DNA of 64,000 nucleotides, from NCBI RefSeq assembly GCF_008638345.1, contig NZ_VTVA01000007.1:143522-207521 (forward strand). The letters are read 5' to 3'. This document shows, piece after piece, positions 28,831 to 37,328 of this stretch (within the stretch, counting starts at the first letter, position 1; the number at the start of each line of letters is the position of its first letter). The notes beneath the pieces were generated by a model, which had not been told where the DNA came from, did no database searches, and was given only the letters and a program-made list of their open reading frames with translations. A program made the translations under genes and the position numbers. This DNA comes from Pseudomonas saliphila (GTDB lineage Bacteria > Pseudomonadota > Gammaproteobacteria > Pseudomonadales > Pseudomonadaceae).

Positions 28831-29808
28831 ATGAAAGCCGTATTATGCAAAGAGTTCGGACCGGCCAGCAGCCTGGTTCTTGAAGAGACCACCGATCCGG
28901 TCGCCGGCGATAATCAGGTCGTCATCGATATTCACGCTGCAGGAGTCAATTTCCCCGATACGCTGATCATCCAGGGCAAGTATCAGATCAAGCCGCCGTT
29001 TCCGTTCTCACCCGGCGGCGAAGCCGCAGGGGTGGTGGCCAGCGTGGGCGCCAATGTGAAGCATCTCAAGCCCGGCGATCGCGTGATGGGCCTGACGGGG
29101 TACGGCAGCTTTGCCGAAAAGGTCGCGGCCGATGCGACCAAGGTGCTGCCGATGCCCGACGATATGGACTTTACCACGGCAGCCGGCTTCAGCATGACCT
29201 ATGGCACCTCCATGCATGCCCTGAGGCAGCGTGGCGAGCTGAAACCAGGCGAGACGCTGCTGGTGCTGGGCGCATCCGGTGGTGTCGGGCTGGCCGCCGT
29301 CGAGATAGGCAAGGCGATGGGCGCGCGGGTCATTGCGGCGGCCTCCTCTGCGGAGAAGCTGGAAGTTGCGCGCAATGCCGGCGCAGACGACTTGGTCAAC
29401 TACAGCGAAGTCAGCCTCAAGGACGCGGTCAAGGAGCTTACCGGTGGCAAGGGTGCGGACGTGATCTACGATCCGGTCGGCGGCGATCTGTTTGATGAAG
29501 CGGTGCGCTCGATCAACTGGAAGGGCCGTCTGCTGGTCGTCGGTTTCGCCAGTGGACGTATCCCCGATTTCCCGGTCAACCTGGCGCTGCTCAAGGGCTC
29601 GTCAATCGTCGGGGTATTCTGGGGTTCATTCGCCGCGCGTGAGCCACAGGCTAACCTGGATAACTTCCGGCAACTGTTCGCCTGGCATTCTGAAGGCAAG
29701 TTGAAGCCGCTGGTGTCGGAGCGTTTCCCGTTGGGCGACTTCGAACAGGCGCTGGAATTGCTCAGCTCGCGCAGAGCGGTGGGCAAGGTGGTCATGCAGG
29801 TTCGCTAG
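28831..29808 (+). CDS. NADPH:quinone oxidoreductase family protein
   Basis: Zinc-free medium-chain dehydrogenase/reductase of the quinone oxidoreductase (Qor) type, 325 residues, cytoplasmic. The N-terminal GroES-like domain includes VNFPDTLIIQGKYQIKPPFP and PGGEAAGVVASVGANVKHLK. The Rossmann fold carries LVLGASGGVGLAAVEIGKAM (about residues 148-167), a glycine-rich nucleotide-binding loop; GKGADVIYDPVGGDLF and GRLLVVGFASGRIP are typical later motifs. No catalytic zinc cysteines are visible. The start has a GGGGAGA ribosome binding site. Confidence 0.92.
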   Translation: MKAVLCKEFGPASSLVLEETTDPVAGDNQVVIDIHAAGVNFPDTLIIQGKYQIKPPFPFSPGGEAAGVVASVGANVKHLKPGDRVMGLTGYGSFAEKVAADATKVLPMPDDMDFTTAAGFSMTYGTSMHALRQRGELKPGETLLVLGASGGVGLAAVEIGKAMGARVIAAASSAEKLEVARNAGADDLVNYSEVSLKDAVKELTGGKGADVIYDPVGGDLFDEAVRSINWKGRLLVVGFASGRIPDFPVNLALLKGSSIVGVFWGSFAAREPQANLDNFRQLFAWHSEGKLKPLVSERFPLGDFEQALELLSSRRAVGKVVMQVR

Positions 29809-29836
29809 TCGTTTTAAGCGGCCGGCGTGAACCTGT

Positions 29837-30304
29837 TCACGTCAGGGCGCCAGCAAAACCTTGCTGGCGCCAGGCCTCGAATACCAGCACCGCCGCACTG
29901 TTGGACAGGTTCAGGCTACGACTATCCGGCAGCATCGGTATGCGTAGCACCTGATCTGCCGGCAGACTCTCGCGGAACGCGGCGGGCAGCCCGCGGCTCT
30001 CCGGACCGAATAGAAACATATCCCCTTGTTTGAACTGCACATCGGCATAGTTGCGCGTGCCCTTTGTGCTCAGGGCAAACACGCGCTGCGGCTGAACCTG
30101 GGCGAGACAGCTGGCAAGGTCGGAGTAGGTCTTCAGCTCGGAAAACTCGTGATAGTCGAGCCCTGCACGTCGCAGCCGCTTGTCGTCCAGCTCGAATCCT
30201 AGAGGCTCGATCAGATGCAGGGTGCAGCCCGTATTGGCGCACAGGCGGATGATGTTGCCGGTATTGGGCGGGATTTCAGGTTCAAGCAAGGCGATATGAA
30301 ACAT
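29837..30304 (-). CDS. trmL: TrmL, tRNA (cytidine/uridine-34-2'-O)-methyltransferase
   Basis: SPOUT-class methyltransferase that 2'-O-methylates the wobble nucleotide of certain leucine tRNAs. The product of 155 residues begins MFHIALLEPEIPPNTGNIIR; an in-frame ATG 15 codons upstream is not supported by the family. Knotted-fold motifs are visible: NTGNIIRLCANTGC, FLFGPESRGLP and IPMLPDSRSLNLSNSAAV. It ends 28 bp from the convergent quinone oxidoreductase gene and lies beyond ntrC, as in other pseudomonads. Confidence 0.95.
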   Translation of the reverse strand: MFHIALLEPEIPPNTGNIIRLCANTGCTLHLIEPLGFELDDKRLRRAGLDYHEFSELKTYSDLASCLAQVQPQRVFALSTKGTRNYADVQFKQGDMFLFGPESRGLPAAFRESLPADQVLRIPMLPDSRSLNLSNSAAVLVFEAWRQQGFAGALT

Positions 30305-30419
30305 GCTGGCGTATCGAGTCAGAGGAGTGGAGCGCAGTGTAGGCGTCACCCCCCTGCAGCGGCAAGCTGGCAGCTAGCGAGATTGACCATCTGGCTGGCT
30401 TCCAACCTCCAGCCTGTGG

Positions 30420-31850
30420 CTATTCCATCTCCTCGTCCTCCGCCCCTTCGCTGTTCATGCCCAGCTCCTTGATCTTGCGGGTCAGCGTATTGCGGCCCCA
30501 ACCGAGCAGTTGCGCGGCGTCACGCCGTCGACCCGCGGTGTGTTTCAGGGCGGTTTCGATCATCACCCGCTCGAACGCCGGCACCGCGGCGTCCAGCAGG
30601 TTGGTCACGCCCCGGGCCAGTTCCTGATCGGCCCAGTTGCGCAGGTTGTGCTCCCAATGATCGTCGGCCGCCGTGTTGTGGGTCTGAGCAAGCATCTCCG
30701 GCGGCAGATCTTCGATCAGGACTTCCCGGCTGGATGCCATGACCGTGATCCAGCGGCAGGTGTTTTCCAGCTGCCTGACGTTGCCCGGCCAGGGCAGGGT
30801 GCTGAGGTATTCCTGGGTCTGGGCCGTGAGTACCTTGGGTTCCACGGACAGTTCCTGCGCGGCGCGGGCCAGAAAGTGCTGCGCTAGCGTGGGAATGTCC
30901 TGACTGCGCTCGGCGAGCTTGGGAATATGGATGCGGATAACGTTCAGGCGGTGGAATAGATCCTCGCGGAAGTTCCCGGTCTGCACCAGACCTTCCAGAT
31001 TCTGGTGTGTGGCGGCGATGATGCGCACGTCGACCTTGATCGGCGTGTGACCGCCGACCCTGTAGAACTCGCCATCCGCCAGTACCCGCAACAACCGGGT
31101 CTGGGTTTCCGCTGGCATGTCGCCGATTTCGTCGAGAAACAGCGTGCCGCCATCCGCTTGCTCGAAGCGCCCACGACGTTGCACAGCGGCGCCGGTAAAG
31201 GCACCTTTCTCGTGACCGAACAGCTCCGACTCCATCAGATCCTTGGGAATTGCCGCCATGTTCAGCGCGATGAACGGGTTGCGCGCCCGTGGGCTGTGCC
31301 GATGCAGTGCATGGGCCACCAGCTCCTTGCCGGTACCGGATTCGCCATTGATCAACACGGTGATGTTGGAGTGCGACAAACGGCCTATGGCGCGAAATAC
31401 CTCCTGCATCGCTGGCGCTTCGCCAATGATTTCGGGGGTGCGCATCTGCGTGGTGTCCTGCGCAGCGCTTTGCTGTTCGCGGCTATGCGCCAGGGCGCGG
31501 CGTACCAAAGCCACGGCCTCGTCGACATCGAAGGGCTTGGGCAGATATTCGAATGCGCCGCCCTGGTAAGAGGCCACGGCACTGTCGAGATCGGAATGCG
31601 CGGTCATGATAATCACCGGCACCTTGGGATGCTGGTCGCGTATTTGCGCCAGCAAATCCAGGCCGCTGGTCCCGGGCATGCGAATATCGCTGATCAATAC
31701 GTCCGGGTGCTGGCGCGACAGCCGAGCCAGGGCGCTGTCAGCGCTGTCGAAGCACACCGGCTCCATACCTTCCTGCTGCAAGGCCTTGTCCAGAACCCAG
31801 CGTATAGAGCGGTCATCATCAACAATCCAGACGTTTTCGGCTCGGCTCAT
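30420..31850 (-). CDS. ntrC: NtrC (GlnG), sigma-54-dependent nitrogen regulator
   Basis: Response regulator and enhancer-binding protein that activates nitrogen-assimilation genes with sigma-54. The 476-residue protein has a receiver ([14 protein letters not shown], phospho-acceptor Asp55 in [25 protein letters not shown]), a central AAA+ domain with Walker [15 protein letters not shown], the sigma-54-contacting loop GAFTGA, and Walker [14 protein letters not shown], and a C-terminal Fis-type helix-turn-helix ([26 protein letters not shown]). It begins 3 bp after ntrB ends. Candidate NtrC sites are visible upstream of glnA and of ntrB. Confidence 0.97.
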   Translation of the reverse strand: MSRAENVWIVDDDRSIRWVLDKALQQEGMEPVCFDSADSALARLSRQHPDVLISDIRMPGTSGLDLLAQIRDQHPKVPVIIMTAHSDLDSAVASYQGGAFEYLPKPFDVDEAVALVRRALAHSREQQSAAQDTTQMRTPEIIGEAPAMQEVFRAIGRLSHSNITVLINGESGTGKELVAHALHRHSPRARNPFIALNMAAIPKDLMESELFGHEKGAFTGAAVQRRGRFEQADGGTLFLDEIGDMPAETQTRLLRVLADGEFYRVGGHTPIKVDVRIIAATHQNLEGLVQTGNFREDLFHRLNVIRIHIPKLAERSQDIPTLAQHFLARAAQELSVEPKVLTAQTQEYLSTLPWPGNVRQLENTCRWITVMASSREVLIEDLPPEMLAQTHNTAADDHWEHNLRNWADQELARGVTNLLDAAVPAFERVMIETALKHTAGRRRDAAQLLGWGRNTLTRKIKELGMNSEGAEDEEME

Positions 31851-31853
31851 GCA

Positions 31854-32927
31854 TTAGTCTCCGGGGTGTTGTTCTAGCGGAAGAAACAGGTTGAACTGGG
31901 TACGGCCGGGTGAGCTCTCGCATTCGATCAGACCCTGATGCTGGCTGATGATATTTTGCGTGATGGAGAGGCCCAGTCCTGTGCCATCAGCGCGGCCGCT
32001 GACCATGGGATAGAAAATACTGTCGAGCAGTGCCGGGGGGATGCCCGGCCCGTTATCGATTACGCGCAGGTGACAGACCAGCCGGTGGCGTTTGTGGCCG
32101 ATGGTGAACTGTCGCAGCGCACGGGTCTGCAGGATGATGCGGCCCGGTTCGGCCTGACCATTCTCGGTGATTGCCTGCATGGCGTTGCGTACGATGTTCA
32201 ACACTGCCTGGATAAGCTGCTCGCGGTCGCCCATGAGGTCTGGAATGCTCGGATCGTAGTCTCGCTGCAGGTCAATTCGTCCATGGGTTTCGGCTTGTAT
32301 CAGATGGGCAACCCGCTCGGTGATCTCGTGGATGTTCAGCGGCTGCAGATTCGGTGGTCGGTAGGGGCCAAGCATGCGGTCGACCAGATTGCGTAGGCGA
32401 TCGGCTTCTTCGATGATGACGTCGGTGTAGTCACGCAGTGACTGGTCGGGCAACTCGCGGGCGAGTAGCTGCGCTGCGCCACGAATGCCCCCCAGCGGAT
32501 TCTTGATCTCATGCGCAAGTCCGCGCACCAGCACCTTGGTGACTTCCTGCTTGGCGAGCTGCGCTTCTTCCTTGGTGATCCGCAGTAAGCGGTCCCGGGG
32601 ATGCACTTCCATCAGAATCCAGTTGTGACCCGCCGCGGCAAGGGGCGTCACGGAGTAGTCCACTACCAGACTGTTGCCATTGTTGAGGCTTAGGTGGGCT
32701 TCCCGTTTGGTGAAGGCGTGCATCTGATCCAGGGCATCATGCAGCGACGCCAGTGCCGTGGCCCGGTCATGGAAGAAGTCCCCGATGGGTTGTTGCTGAA
32801 GCCGCTGACCGCTCACTTCTAGCAGCATTTCTGCTGCGGGGTTCAGATAACCAAGACACAGTTGATCATCGAGCAATATGACCGCAGTGGTGAGGTTATC
32901 AAGAATCTGAATTCGGTCTGGCAGCAT
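31854..32927 (-). CDS. ntrB: NtrB (GlnL), nitrogen-sensing histidine kinase
   Basis: Cytoplasmic histidine kinase that phosphorylates or dephosphorylates NtrC under control of PII. The 357-residue product is read from the ATG preceded by GGGGA; ATGs at 32937-32939 and further upstream are alternatives. It has an N-terminal PAS domain (VILLDDQLCLGYLNPAAEML), the H-box LAHEIKNPLGGIRGAAQLL, the N-box NIVRNAMQAITENG, and the G-boxes RVIDNGPGIPPALLDSIF and GTGLGLSITQNIISQHQG. It has no membrane segments. ntrC follows 3 bp downstream. Confidence 0.95.
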   Translation of the reverse strand: MLPDRIQILDNLTTAVILLDDQLCLGYLNPAAEMLLEVSGQRLQQQPIGDFFHDRATALASLHDALDQMHAFTKREAHLSLNNGNSLVVDYSVTPLAAAGHNWILMEVHPRDRLLRITKEEAQLAKQEVTKVLVRGLAHEIKNPLGGIRGAAQLLARELPDQSLRDYTDVIIEEADRLRNLVDRMLGPYRPPNLQPLNIHEITERVAHLIQAETHGRIDLQRDYDPSIPDLMGDREQLIQAVLNIVRNAMQAITENGQAEPGRIILQTRALRQFTIGHKRHRLVCHLRVIDNGPGIPPALLDSIFYPMVSGRADGTGLGLSITQNIISQHQGLIECESSPGRTQFNLFLPLEQHPGD

Positions 32928-32955
32928 AACAGTCCCCATGGTTTGACCAGATAAA

Positions 32956-32971
32956 TGCAAGAAGCGAACCA
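32956..32971 (-). promoter_or_regulatory. Weak sigma-54-like promoter before ntrB
   Basis: Read leftward the element is TGGTTCGCTTCTTGCA: the GG and GC dinucleotides are 10 nt apart as sigma-54 requires, and the -12 part TTGCA is good, but the -24 part is TGGTTC rather than TGGCAC. Transcription would start near 32945, just upstream of the ntrB start at 32927. It matters mainly because an NtrC site lies about 240 bp upstream. Confidence 0.3.
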
Positions 32972-33113
32972 CCTAGGGGCGTTCCCGACAAAAGAGGGCA
33001 GCAAAGATGGGCTGCGGGCCACATTTCAGACCACACCGCTGAAGCGGGCACACTTATGGAGCTGCGGGGTGGGTGTGATCTCGTCTGAACGGGCGAGCGC
33101 GCACCAGAACCCT

Positions 33114-33127
33114 GCACCCCGGGGTGC
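33114..33127. promoter_or_regulatory. 14-bp perfect palindrome, NtrC-like half-sites
   Basis: GCACCCCGGGGTGC is an exact palindrome between the DUF4124 gene and ntrB. It holds the GCACC and GGTGC half-sites of NtrC but with 4 rather than 5 bp between them, so binding would be off-register; it may be a degenerate second operator or chance. Confidence 0.3.
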
Positions 33128-33183
33128 TTTATCGACGCAAGCGAGTCGATCATGTCGTGGCGCTGGGCACCCTTGGGAAAGTG

Positions 33184-33200
33184 TGCACCAAACAGGTGCA
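33184..33200. promoter_or_regulatory. Perfect NtrC binding site upstream of ntrBC
   Basis: TGCACC, 5 bp, GGTGCA: an exact match to the enterobacterial NtrC consensus TGCACC-N5-GGTGCA, extended to GTGTGCACC/GGTGCACAC (33181-33203). It lies about 250 bp upstream of the ntrB start and 20 bp past the 3' end of the DUF4124 gene. Likely roles are autoregulation of ntrBC, as activator or repressor. Confidence 0.75.
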
Positions 33201-33219
33201 CACTGGTAGTGCGGAGGGT

Positions 33220-33855
33220 TCAGTTGCCGCCGGGGGCGGGTACGTTGGGTGCGCGAGGTGCTGCGGGAGCGCGGGGCGCCTGGTTGGCGGAGTTACGTCC
33301 CGGCTGATTCAGTGAGGTGCGCTGGATATGTATCTGCAATGGCTTGCTGCGCTGTATCACGTCACCTCGGGCGTTGACCACGACAGCGGTGATAGCGTGA
33401 CTGCCCCGATCCAGCTCTTGAATCTGCAACTGATGGCTGACATTGCCGTTGCCTGGAACGGGCTCTCCGGCAGGTTTGCCATCCACTTCGGCGCGTAGCA
33501 GATGATTACCGCTCAACGGCGGGTCCGTTTCCACGGTGAGACTGAGCGAGCCGTCGTTGGCGCGTACCGCCTCATCATTGCCTGGGGAGGTGATGGCCAG
33601 GCGTTTGTAGCCTGTTTGTTTTTGCTGTCCGGACGCGGAAGATCGGTCACGGTCGTTCTGCCATTCCATTGCGGATGGCGGTGGTGGCTCGATGGTATTG
33701 ATCGGGCCCAGATCGATGCTGTCGGCATCCGGGTGGGGCTGATCGGAAAAAACGCGATTGCCGTTTTCGTCAGTCCAGGAATAGACCTGGGCCGAGAGGC
33801 TGCCCGCGTACAGCGCTAGCAGCGTTAAGCTGGCCAGAATGGATATGCGAAACAT
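33220..33855 (-). CDS. DUF4124-domain exported protein
   Basis: A 211-residue exported protein of unknown function. A signal peptide (FRISILASLTLLALYAGSLSA) precedes the DUF4124 domain, VYSWTDENGNRVFSDQPHPD (about residues 24-43). A middle beta-rich region (LSLTVETDPPLSGNHLLRAE and SHAITAVVVNARGDVIQRS) resembles an immunoglobulin-like fold, and the C-terminus is low-complexity Ala/Pro/Asn. It sits between glnA and ntrBC in the same orientation, as in other pseudomonads. A role in nitrogen metabolism is not shown by its sequence. Confidence 0.82.
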   Translation of the reverse strand: MFRISILASLTLLALYAGSLSAQVYSWTDENGNRVFSDQPHPDADSIDLGPINTIEPPPPSAMEWQNDRDRSSASGQQKQTGYKRLAITSPGNDEAVRANDGSLSLTVETDPPLSGNHLLRAEVDGKPAGEPVPGNGNVSHQLQIQELDRGSHAITAVVVNARGDVIQRSKPLQIHIQRTSLNQPGRNSANQAPRAPAAPRAPNVPAPGGN

Positions 33856-33968
33856 GCTGCTTCACTCCTGTGGATTGCCCTTGGGCGTACCTAGGGTTTG
33901 TTCAGACACTAAGAGTTGCACTCCGCGCCCGGGCTGGCAAGGTGCTATGTCTCAGTTGCGGACAGACG

Positions 33969-33999
33969 AAAAAAAAGGGCGTCCCAACGGACGCCCTTC
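33969..33999 (-). terminator. Intrinsic terminator of glnA
   Basis: Read leftward: stem GGGCGTCC, loop GTTG, stem GGACGCCC, then eight T residues. The stem is a perfect 8 bp and the element lies 18-48 bp after the glnA stop codon, so it is a strong Rho-independent terminator separating glnA from the DUF4124 gene. Confidence 0.92.
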
Positions 34000-34016
34000 T
34001 TCATACCGCCAATCGA

Positions 34017-35420
34017 TCAGACGCTGTAGTACAGGTCGTACTCAAGCGGGTGAACGAAGGTGCGAACTTTCAGTTCTTCTGCGGCTTTCAGCTCGATGAA
34101 AGCGTCGATCAGCTCATCGGTGAATACGCCACCCTTGGTCAAGAACTCGCGATCGCCGCTAAGCGCTTCGAGTGCTTCCTTGAGGCTGCCGCAGACCTGC
34201 GGGATCTGCTGCGCTTCTTCCGGCGGCAGGTCATACAGGTTCTTGTCGGCGGCGTCGCCAGGGTGAGTCTTGTTCTGAACACCGTCCAGGCCAGCCATCA
34301 GCAGGGCGGCAAAGGCCAGGTAAGGGTTGGCCGCCGGATCGGGGAAGCGCGCTTCGATACGGCGCGCCTTCGGGCTGGACACGTAAGGAATGCGAATCGA
34401 TGCCGAGCGGTTGCGCGCCGAATAGGCCAGCATGACCGGAGCCTCGAAGCCCGGAACCAGACGCTTGTAGGAGTTGGTGGAGGGGTTGGTGAAGGCGTTC
34501 AGAGCCTTACCGTGCTTGATGATGCCGCCGATGAAGAACAGGGCAGTATCAGACAGGCCGGAGTAGCCTTCGCCAGCGAAGGTGTTCTTGCCATCCTTGG
34601 AGATCGAGATGTGTACGTGCATGCCGGAGCCATTGTCGCCATACAGCGGCTTGGGCATAAAGGTAGCGGTCTTGCCAAAGGCGTCTGCCACGTTATGCAC
34701 GCAGTATTTCAGGGTCTGTACTTCGTCTGCCTTCTTTACCAGCGTATTGAACTGCACGCCGATTTCGTTCTGGCCGGCGGTGGCGACTTCGTGGTGGTGG
34801 ACTTCGATGACCAGGCCCATTTCTTCCATGGCATTACACATGGCAGTACGGATCTCGTGATCGTGATCAACCGGCGGAACCGGGAAGTAACCGCCCTTGG
34901 CGGCGGGGCGGTGGCCCTTGTTACCGGTTTCGATGTCAGCATCGGTGTTCCAGCTTGCCTGCTCGGAATAAATCTTGAACATGGAGCCAGAAATGTCGGA
35001 CTTGAACTTCACTTCGTCAAACACGAAGAACTCGGGTTCGGGGCCGATGAAAACAGTGTCGCCGATGCCGGTGGACTTCAGGTATTCCTCGGCACGCCGG
35101 GCAATGCTGCGCGGATCGCGCTCATAGCCCTGCATGGTAGAAGGCTCAATGATGTCGCAGACGATGATCAGGGTCGGCTCTTCAGTAAAGGGGTCGAGCA
35201 CCGAGGTGTCGTCATCAGGCATCAGGATCATGTCGGAAGCTTCGATTCCCTTCCAGCCTGCAATGGAGGAGCCGTCGAACATTTTGCCTTCTTCAAAGAA
35301 GTCATCTTTTACATCGCGGGCTGGCATGGTTACGTGGTGCTGCTTGCCCTTTGTATCGGTGAAGCGCAGATCGACCCACTTCACGTCAAATTCCTGGATC
35401 AGTTGAATCGCTTTCGACAT
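34017..35420 (-). CDS. glnA: Glutamine synthetase, type I
   Basis: Makes glutamine from glutamate, ammonia and ATP; the main entry of nitrogen into the cell, as a cytoplasmic dodecamer. The 467-residue enzyme starts at the ATG behind GGAGGAAACC. Signatures include [50 protein letters not shown] and the adenylylation region [12 protein letters not shown] with its target tyrosine, which marks the GSI-beta class controlled by GlnE. A sigma-54 promoter (35512-35527) and two NtrC sites (35601-35617, 35632-35648) lie upstream, and an intrinsic terminator follows. Confidence 0.98.
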   Translation of the reverse strand: MSKAIQLIQEFDVKWVDLRFTDTKGKQHHVTMPARDVKDDFFEEGKMFDGSSIAGWKGIEASDMILMPDDDTSVLDPFTEEPTLIIVCDIIEPSTMQGYERDPRSIARRAEEYLKSTGIGDTVFIGPEPEFFVFDEVKFKSDISGSMFKIYSEQASWNTDADIETGNKGHRPAAKGGYFPVPPVDHDHEIRTAMCNAMEEMGLVIEVHHHEVATAGQNEIGVQFNTLVKKADEVQTLKYCVHNVADAFGKTATFMPKPLYGDNGSGMHVHISISKDGKNTFAGEGYSGLSDTALFFIGGIIKHGKALNAFTNPSTNSYKRLVPGFEAPVMLAYSARNRSASIRIPYVSSPKARRIEARFPDPAANPYLAFAALLMAGLDGVQNKTHPGDAADKNLYDLPPEEAQQIPQVCGSLKEALEALSGDREFLTKGGVFTDELIDAFIELKAAEELKVRTFVHPLEYDLYYSV

Positions 35421-35511
35421 GGTTTCCTCCAAAGAAACATTTGTCCGGGCGTCTGGCCCGGATCTTCAATTCGAGCGGAATGAGTGTCCCGCACCCGCTG
35501 AGGTACAAGAC

Positions 35512-35527
35512 AGCAAAAGTTATGCCA
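35512..35527 (-). promoter_or_regulatory. Sigma-54 promoter of glnA
   Basis: Read leftward the element is TGGCATAACTTTTGCT, matching TGGCAC-N5-TTGCT at all but one of the fixed positions and with exactly 10 nt between the GG and GC dinucleotides. The predicted start point is near 35500, giving a leader of about 80 nt before the glnA ATG. Together with the two NtrC sites upstream it makes a canonical nitrogen-regulated promoter. Confidence 0.85.
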
Positions 35528-35600
35528 TTTCAAAGTGCATGCCGAAATGGGCTAGATAGAGCAATAACCCGGGCTGTGGTGCAAAAGGGTGCCGTTCGGT

Positions 35601-35617
35601 TGCCCGGTTAGAGTGCA
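35601..35617. promoter_or_regulatory. NtrC site, promoter-proximal, of glnA
   Basis: TGCCCG-GTTAG-AGTGCA: 17 bp with the NtrC half-site spacing, the right half matching RGTGCA exactly and the left half TGCCC instead of TGCAC. The centre (35609) is about 109 bp upstream of the predicted sigma-54 start. Confidence 0.6.
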
Positions 35618-35631
35618 GCAACACATGTTAG

Positions 35632-35648
35632 TGCACAAATGTGGTGCG
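35632..35648. promoter_or_regulatory. NtrC site, distal, of glnA
   Basis: TGCACA-AATGT-GGTGCG: ten of twelve fixed NtrC positions agree. Its centre (35640) is about 140 bp upstream of the predicted start and 31 bp, three helical turns, from the other site. This is close to the -108/-140 pair known from E. coli glnA. Confidence 0.7.
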
Positions 35649-35697
35649 CAGTATAGCGCAGCTGGTGGTCGGGACCCCATCGGATCCGGTATGCGCG

Positions 35698-35703
35698 TAT
35701 AAT
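35698..35703 (+). promoter_or_regulatory. Candidate -10 box of thiI
   Basis: A perfect TATAAT lies 28 bp before the thiI ATG, in an otherwise GC-rich stretch. The -35 region at 17 bp spacing is poor, so this is a partial sigma-70 promoter at best. The rest of the 310-bp glnA-thiI gap (35421-35730) holds the glnA control sites described separately and no gene. Confidence 0.45.
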
Positions 35704-35730
35704 GCTGCGCTTTGCCTGGTTGTCCTGCCC

Positions 35731-37188
35731 ATGAAACTGATCATCAAGTTCTTTCCGGAAATCACCATCAAGACCCGTCAGGTGCGCAAGCGCTTCGTGC
35801 ACCAGCTCAAGAGCAACGTCCGCGTGTTGCTCGCGGCGTTGGATGGGGACGCACGGGTGACCGGCTCCTGGGACAGCCTTGAGGTGATCCTCGGCGAGGA
35901 TCCGGCAATACAACGGCAATGCATCGAACGTCTGTGCAATACGCCGGGTATCGCTCACCTGCTTGAGGTGCATGACTATCCGTTGGGGACGCTCGATGAG
36001 TTGGCTGAGCTGTGTGTTGCCAGTTTTGGTGAGCAGGTTCGCGGACGCTCCTTCGCGGTGCGTTGCAAACGCGTCGGGCGGCATCCGTTCAGCTCCCAGG
36101 ATGCCGCGCGGCTGATCGGCGAACAGCTGATGCGACGCTGTGGTGCAACGGGCGTATCGCTCAAGACGCCCGAGGTCGCGGTAAAGCTTGAGATCCGTGA
36201 CAACCGGGTCTGGCTGATTCAGGCGCGCCATGAGGGAATGGGCGGCTTTCCGCTGGGAACCCTGGAACCGGTGCTCAGCCTGCTCTCCGGCGGTTTTGAT
36301 TCTACTGTCGCCAGCTACCAGATGCTGCAGCGTGGCCTGCTGCCGCATTTCGTGTTTTTCAACCTTGGCGGTCGCGCCCACGAGTTGGGCGTGCGGCAGG
36401 TGGCCCACTATCTGTGGGAACGTTATGCCGCCAGCCATCGCCTGCGGTTTATCAGTGTGCCGTTCGAGGGCGTCGTAGGCGAGCTGCTGCAGAATGTGGA
36501 GAACAGCCAGATGGGCGTGGTGCTCAAGCGCATGATGCTCCGCGCGGCAAACCGCATCGCCTGGCGGCTGGATCTGAATGCACTGGTCACCGGCGAGGCG
36601 ATTTCCCAGGTGGCCAGCCAGACCCTGCCCAACCTGGCGGTGATCGATCAGGTCAGTGATCTGCTGGTGCTGCGTCCGCTGATCACCAGCAGCAAGATGG
36701 ACATCATCGATACGGCGCGACGTATCGGTACCGAAGCCTTCTCCAGCAGTATGCCGGAGTATTGCGGAGTGATTTCGGTCAATCCCGCCATCCGCACCAC
36801 GCCGGCAATAGTCGCCGAGGCTGAAGCCTCGTTCGATTTCACCATCCTCGACGAGGCAGTGCAGAACGCTCGCTATACCGATTGCAGCGAGCTTGAGCTG
36901 GACCTGGAGGGCGGCGATGCCGTGGAGCTGGTAAGCCAGGCGCTGCCGGGCCAGGTGGTACTGGATATCCGCGCGCCGGACGAACAGGAACTCAGTCCCT
37001 TGCAGGTGGCAGACGTCGAGGTAGTGCCCATCCCCTTTTATGCGCTGAATAGCCGCTTCGCCGAACTGGATCCCTCTCGCGCCTATTTGCTCTACTGCGA
37101 TAAAGGCATTATGAGTCAGTTACACGCCCAGTATTTGCTCGATGCGGGGCATGGCAACGTACGTGTGTTACGATTGCCCAAGGTCTGA
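35731..37188 (+). CDS. thiI: ThiI, tRNA 4-thiouridine synthase with rhodanese domain
   Basis: Adenylates and sulfurates U8 of tRNA to 4-thiouridine; the rhodanese domain also serves thiazole formation for thiamine. The 485-residue enzyme starts at the ATG giving MKLIIKFFPEITIKTRQVRK. It has an N-terminal ferredoxin-like and THUMP region, the PP-loop LSGGFDSTVASY (about residues 185-196), the PEYCGVISVNP cysteine loop, and a C-terminal rhodanese domain whose active cysteine lies in YLLYCDKGIMSQ. The E. coli-type long form with both cysteines is therefore intact. An in-frame extension upstream to 35641 would cross the glnA control region and is rejected. Confidence 0.96.
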   Translation: MKLIIKFFPEITIKTRQVRKRFVHQLKSNVRVLLAALDGDARVTGSWDSLEVILGEDPAIQRQCIERLCNTPGIAHLLEVHDYPLGTLDELAELCVASFGEQVRGRSFAVRCKRVGRHPFSSQDAARLIGEQLMRRCGATGVSLKTPEVAVKLEIRDNRVWLIQARHEGMGGFPLGTLEPVLSLLSGGFDSTVASYQMLQRGLLPHFVFFNLGGRAHELGVRQVAHYLWERYAASHRLRFISVPFEGVVGELLQNVENSQMGVVLKRMMLRAANRIAWRLDLNALVTGEAISQVASQTLPNLAVIDQVSDLLVLRPLITSSKMDIIDTARRIGTEAFSSSMPEYCGVISVNPAIRTTPAIVAEAEASFDFTILDEAVQNARYTDCSELELDLEGGDAVELVSQALPGQVVLDIRAPDEQELSPLQVADVEVVPIPFYALNSRFAELDPSRAYLLYCDKGIMSQLHAQYLLDAGHGNVRVLRLPKV

Positions 37189-37266
37189 GTGAAGCTCCAC
37201 AGAAATTTCAAAATAGCCTGTGACGGTATTTCGTACAAAAAACATACACTGTCACGGCTGTCTCTG

Positions 37267-37272
37267 TATAAT
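37267..37272 (+). promoter_or_regulatory. Candidate -10 box of typA
   Basis: TATAAT lies 57 bp before the typA start in the 140-bp gap after thiI. The matching -35 is weak (around ATACAC, 37244-37249). A C-rich run (CCCCCCTC) and an AT-rich patch (CATTTTTATAAG) follow it. Confidence 0.45.
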
Positions 37273-37328
37273 GCCCCCCTCATTTTTATAAGCCGGCCCA
37301 CTGCCGCGCATTTCCCAGGACGTCCATT

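Noticed and set aside
33870..35483. 537-codon forward-strand open frame opposite glnA
   Set aside because: It is the reverse complement of glnA and its control region and crosses the glnA terminator; no family similarity.
35580..35597. GGCACCCTTTTGCA (leftward) as the glnA sigma-54 promoter
   Set aside because: The GG and GC dinucleotides are 9 rather than 10 nt apart; the element at 35512-35527 fits better and has correct distance to the NtrC sites.
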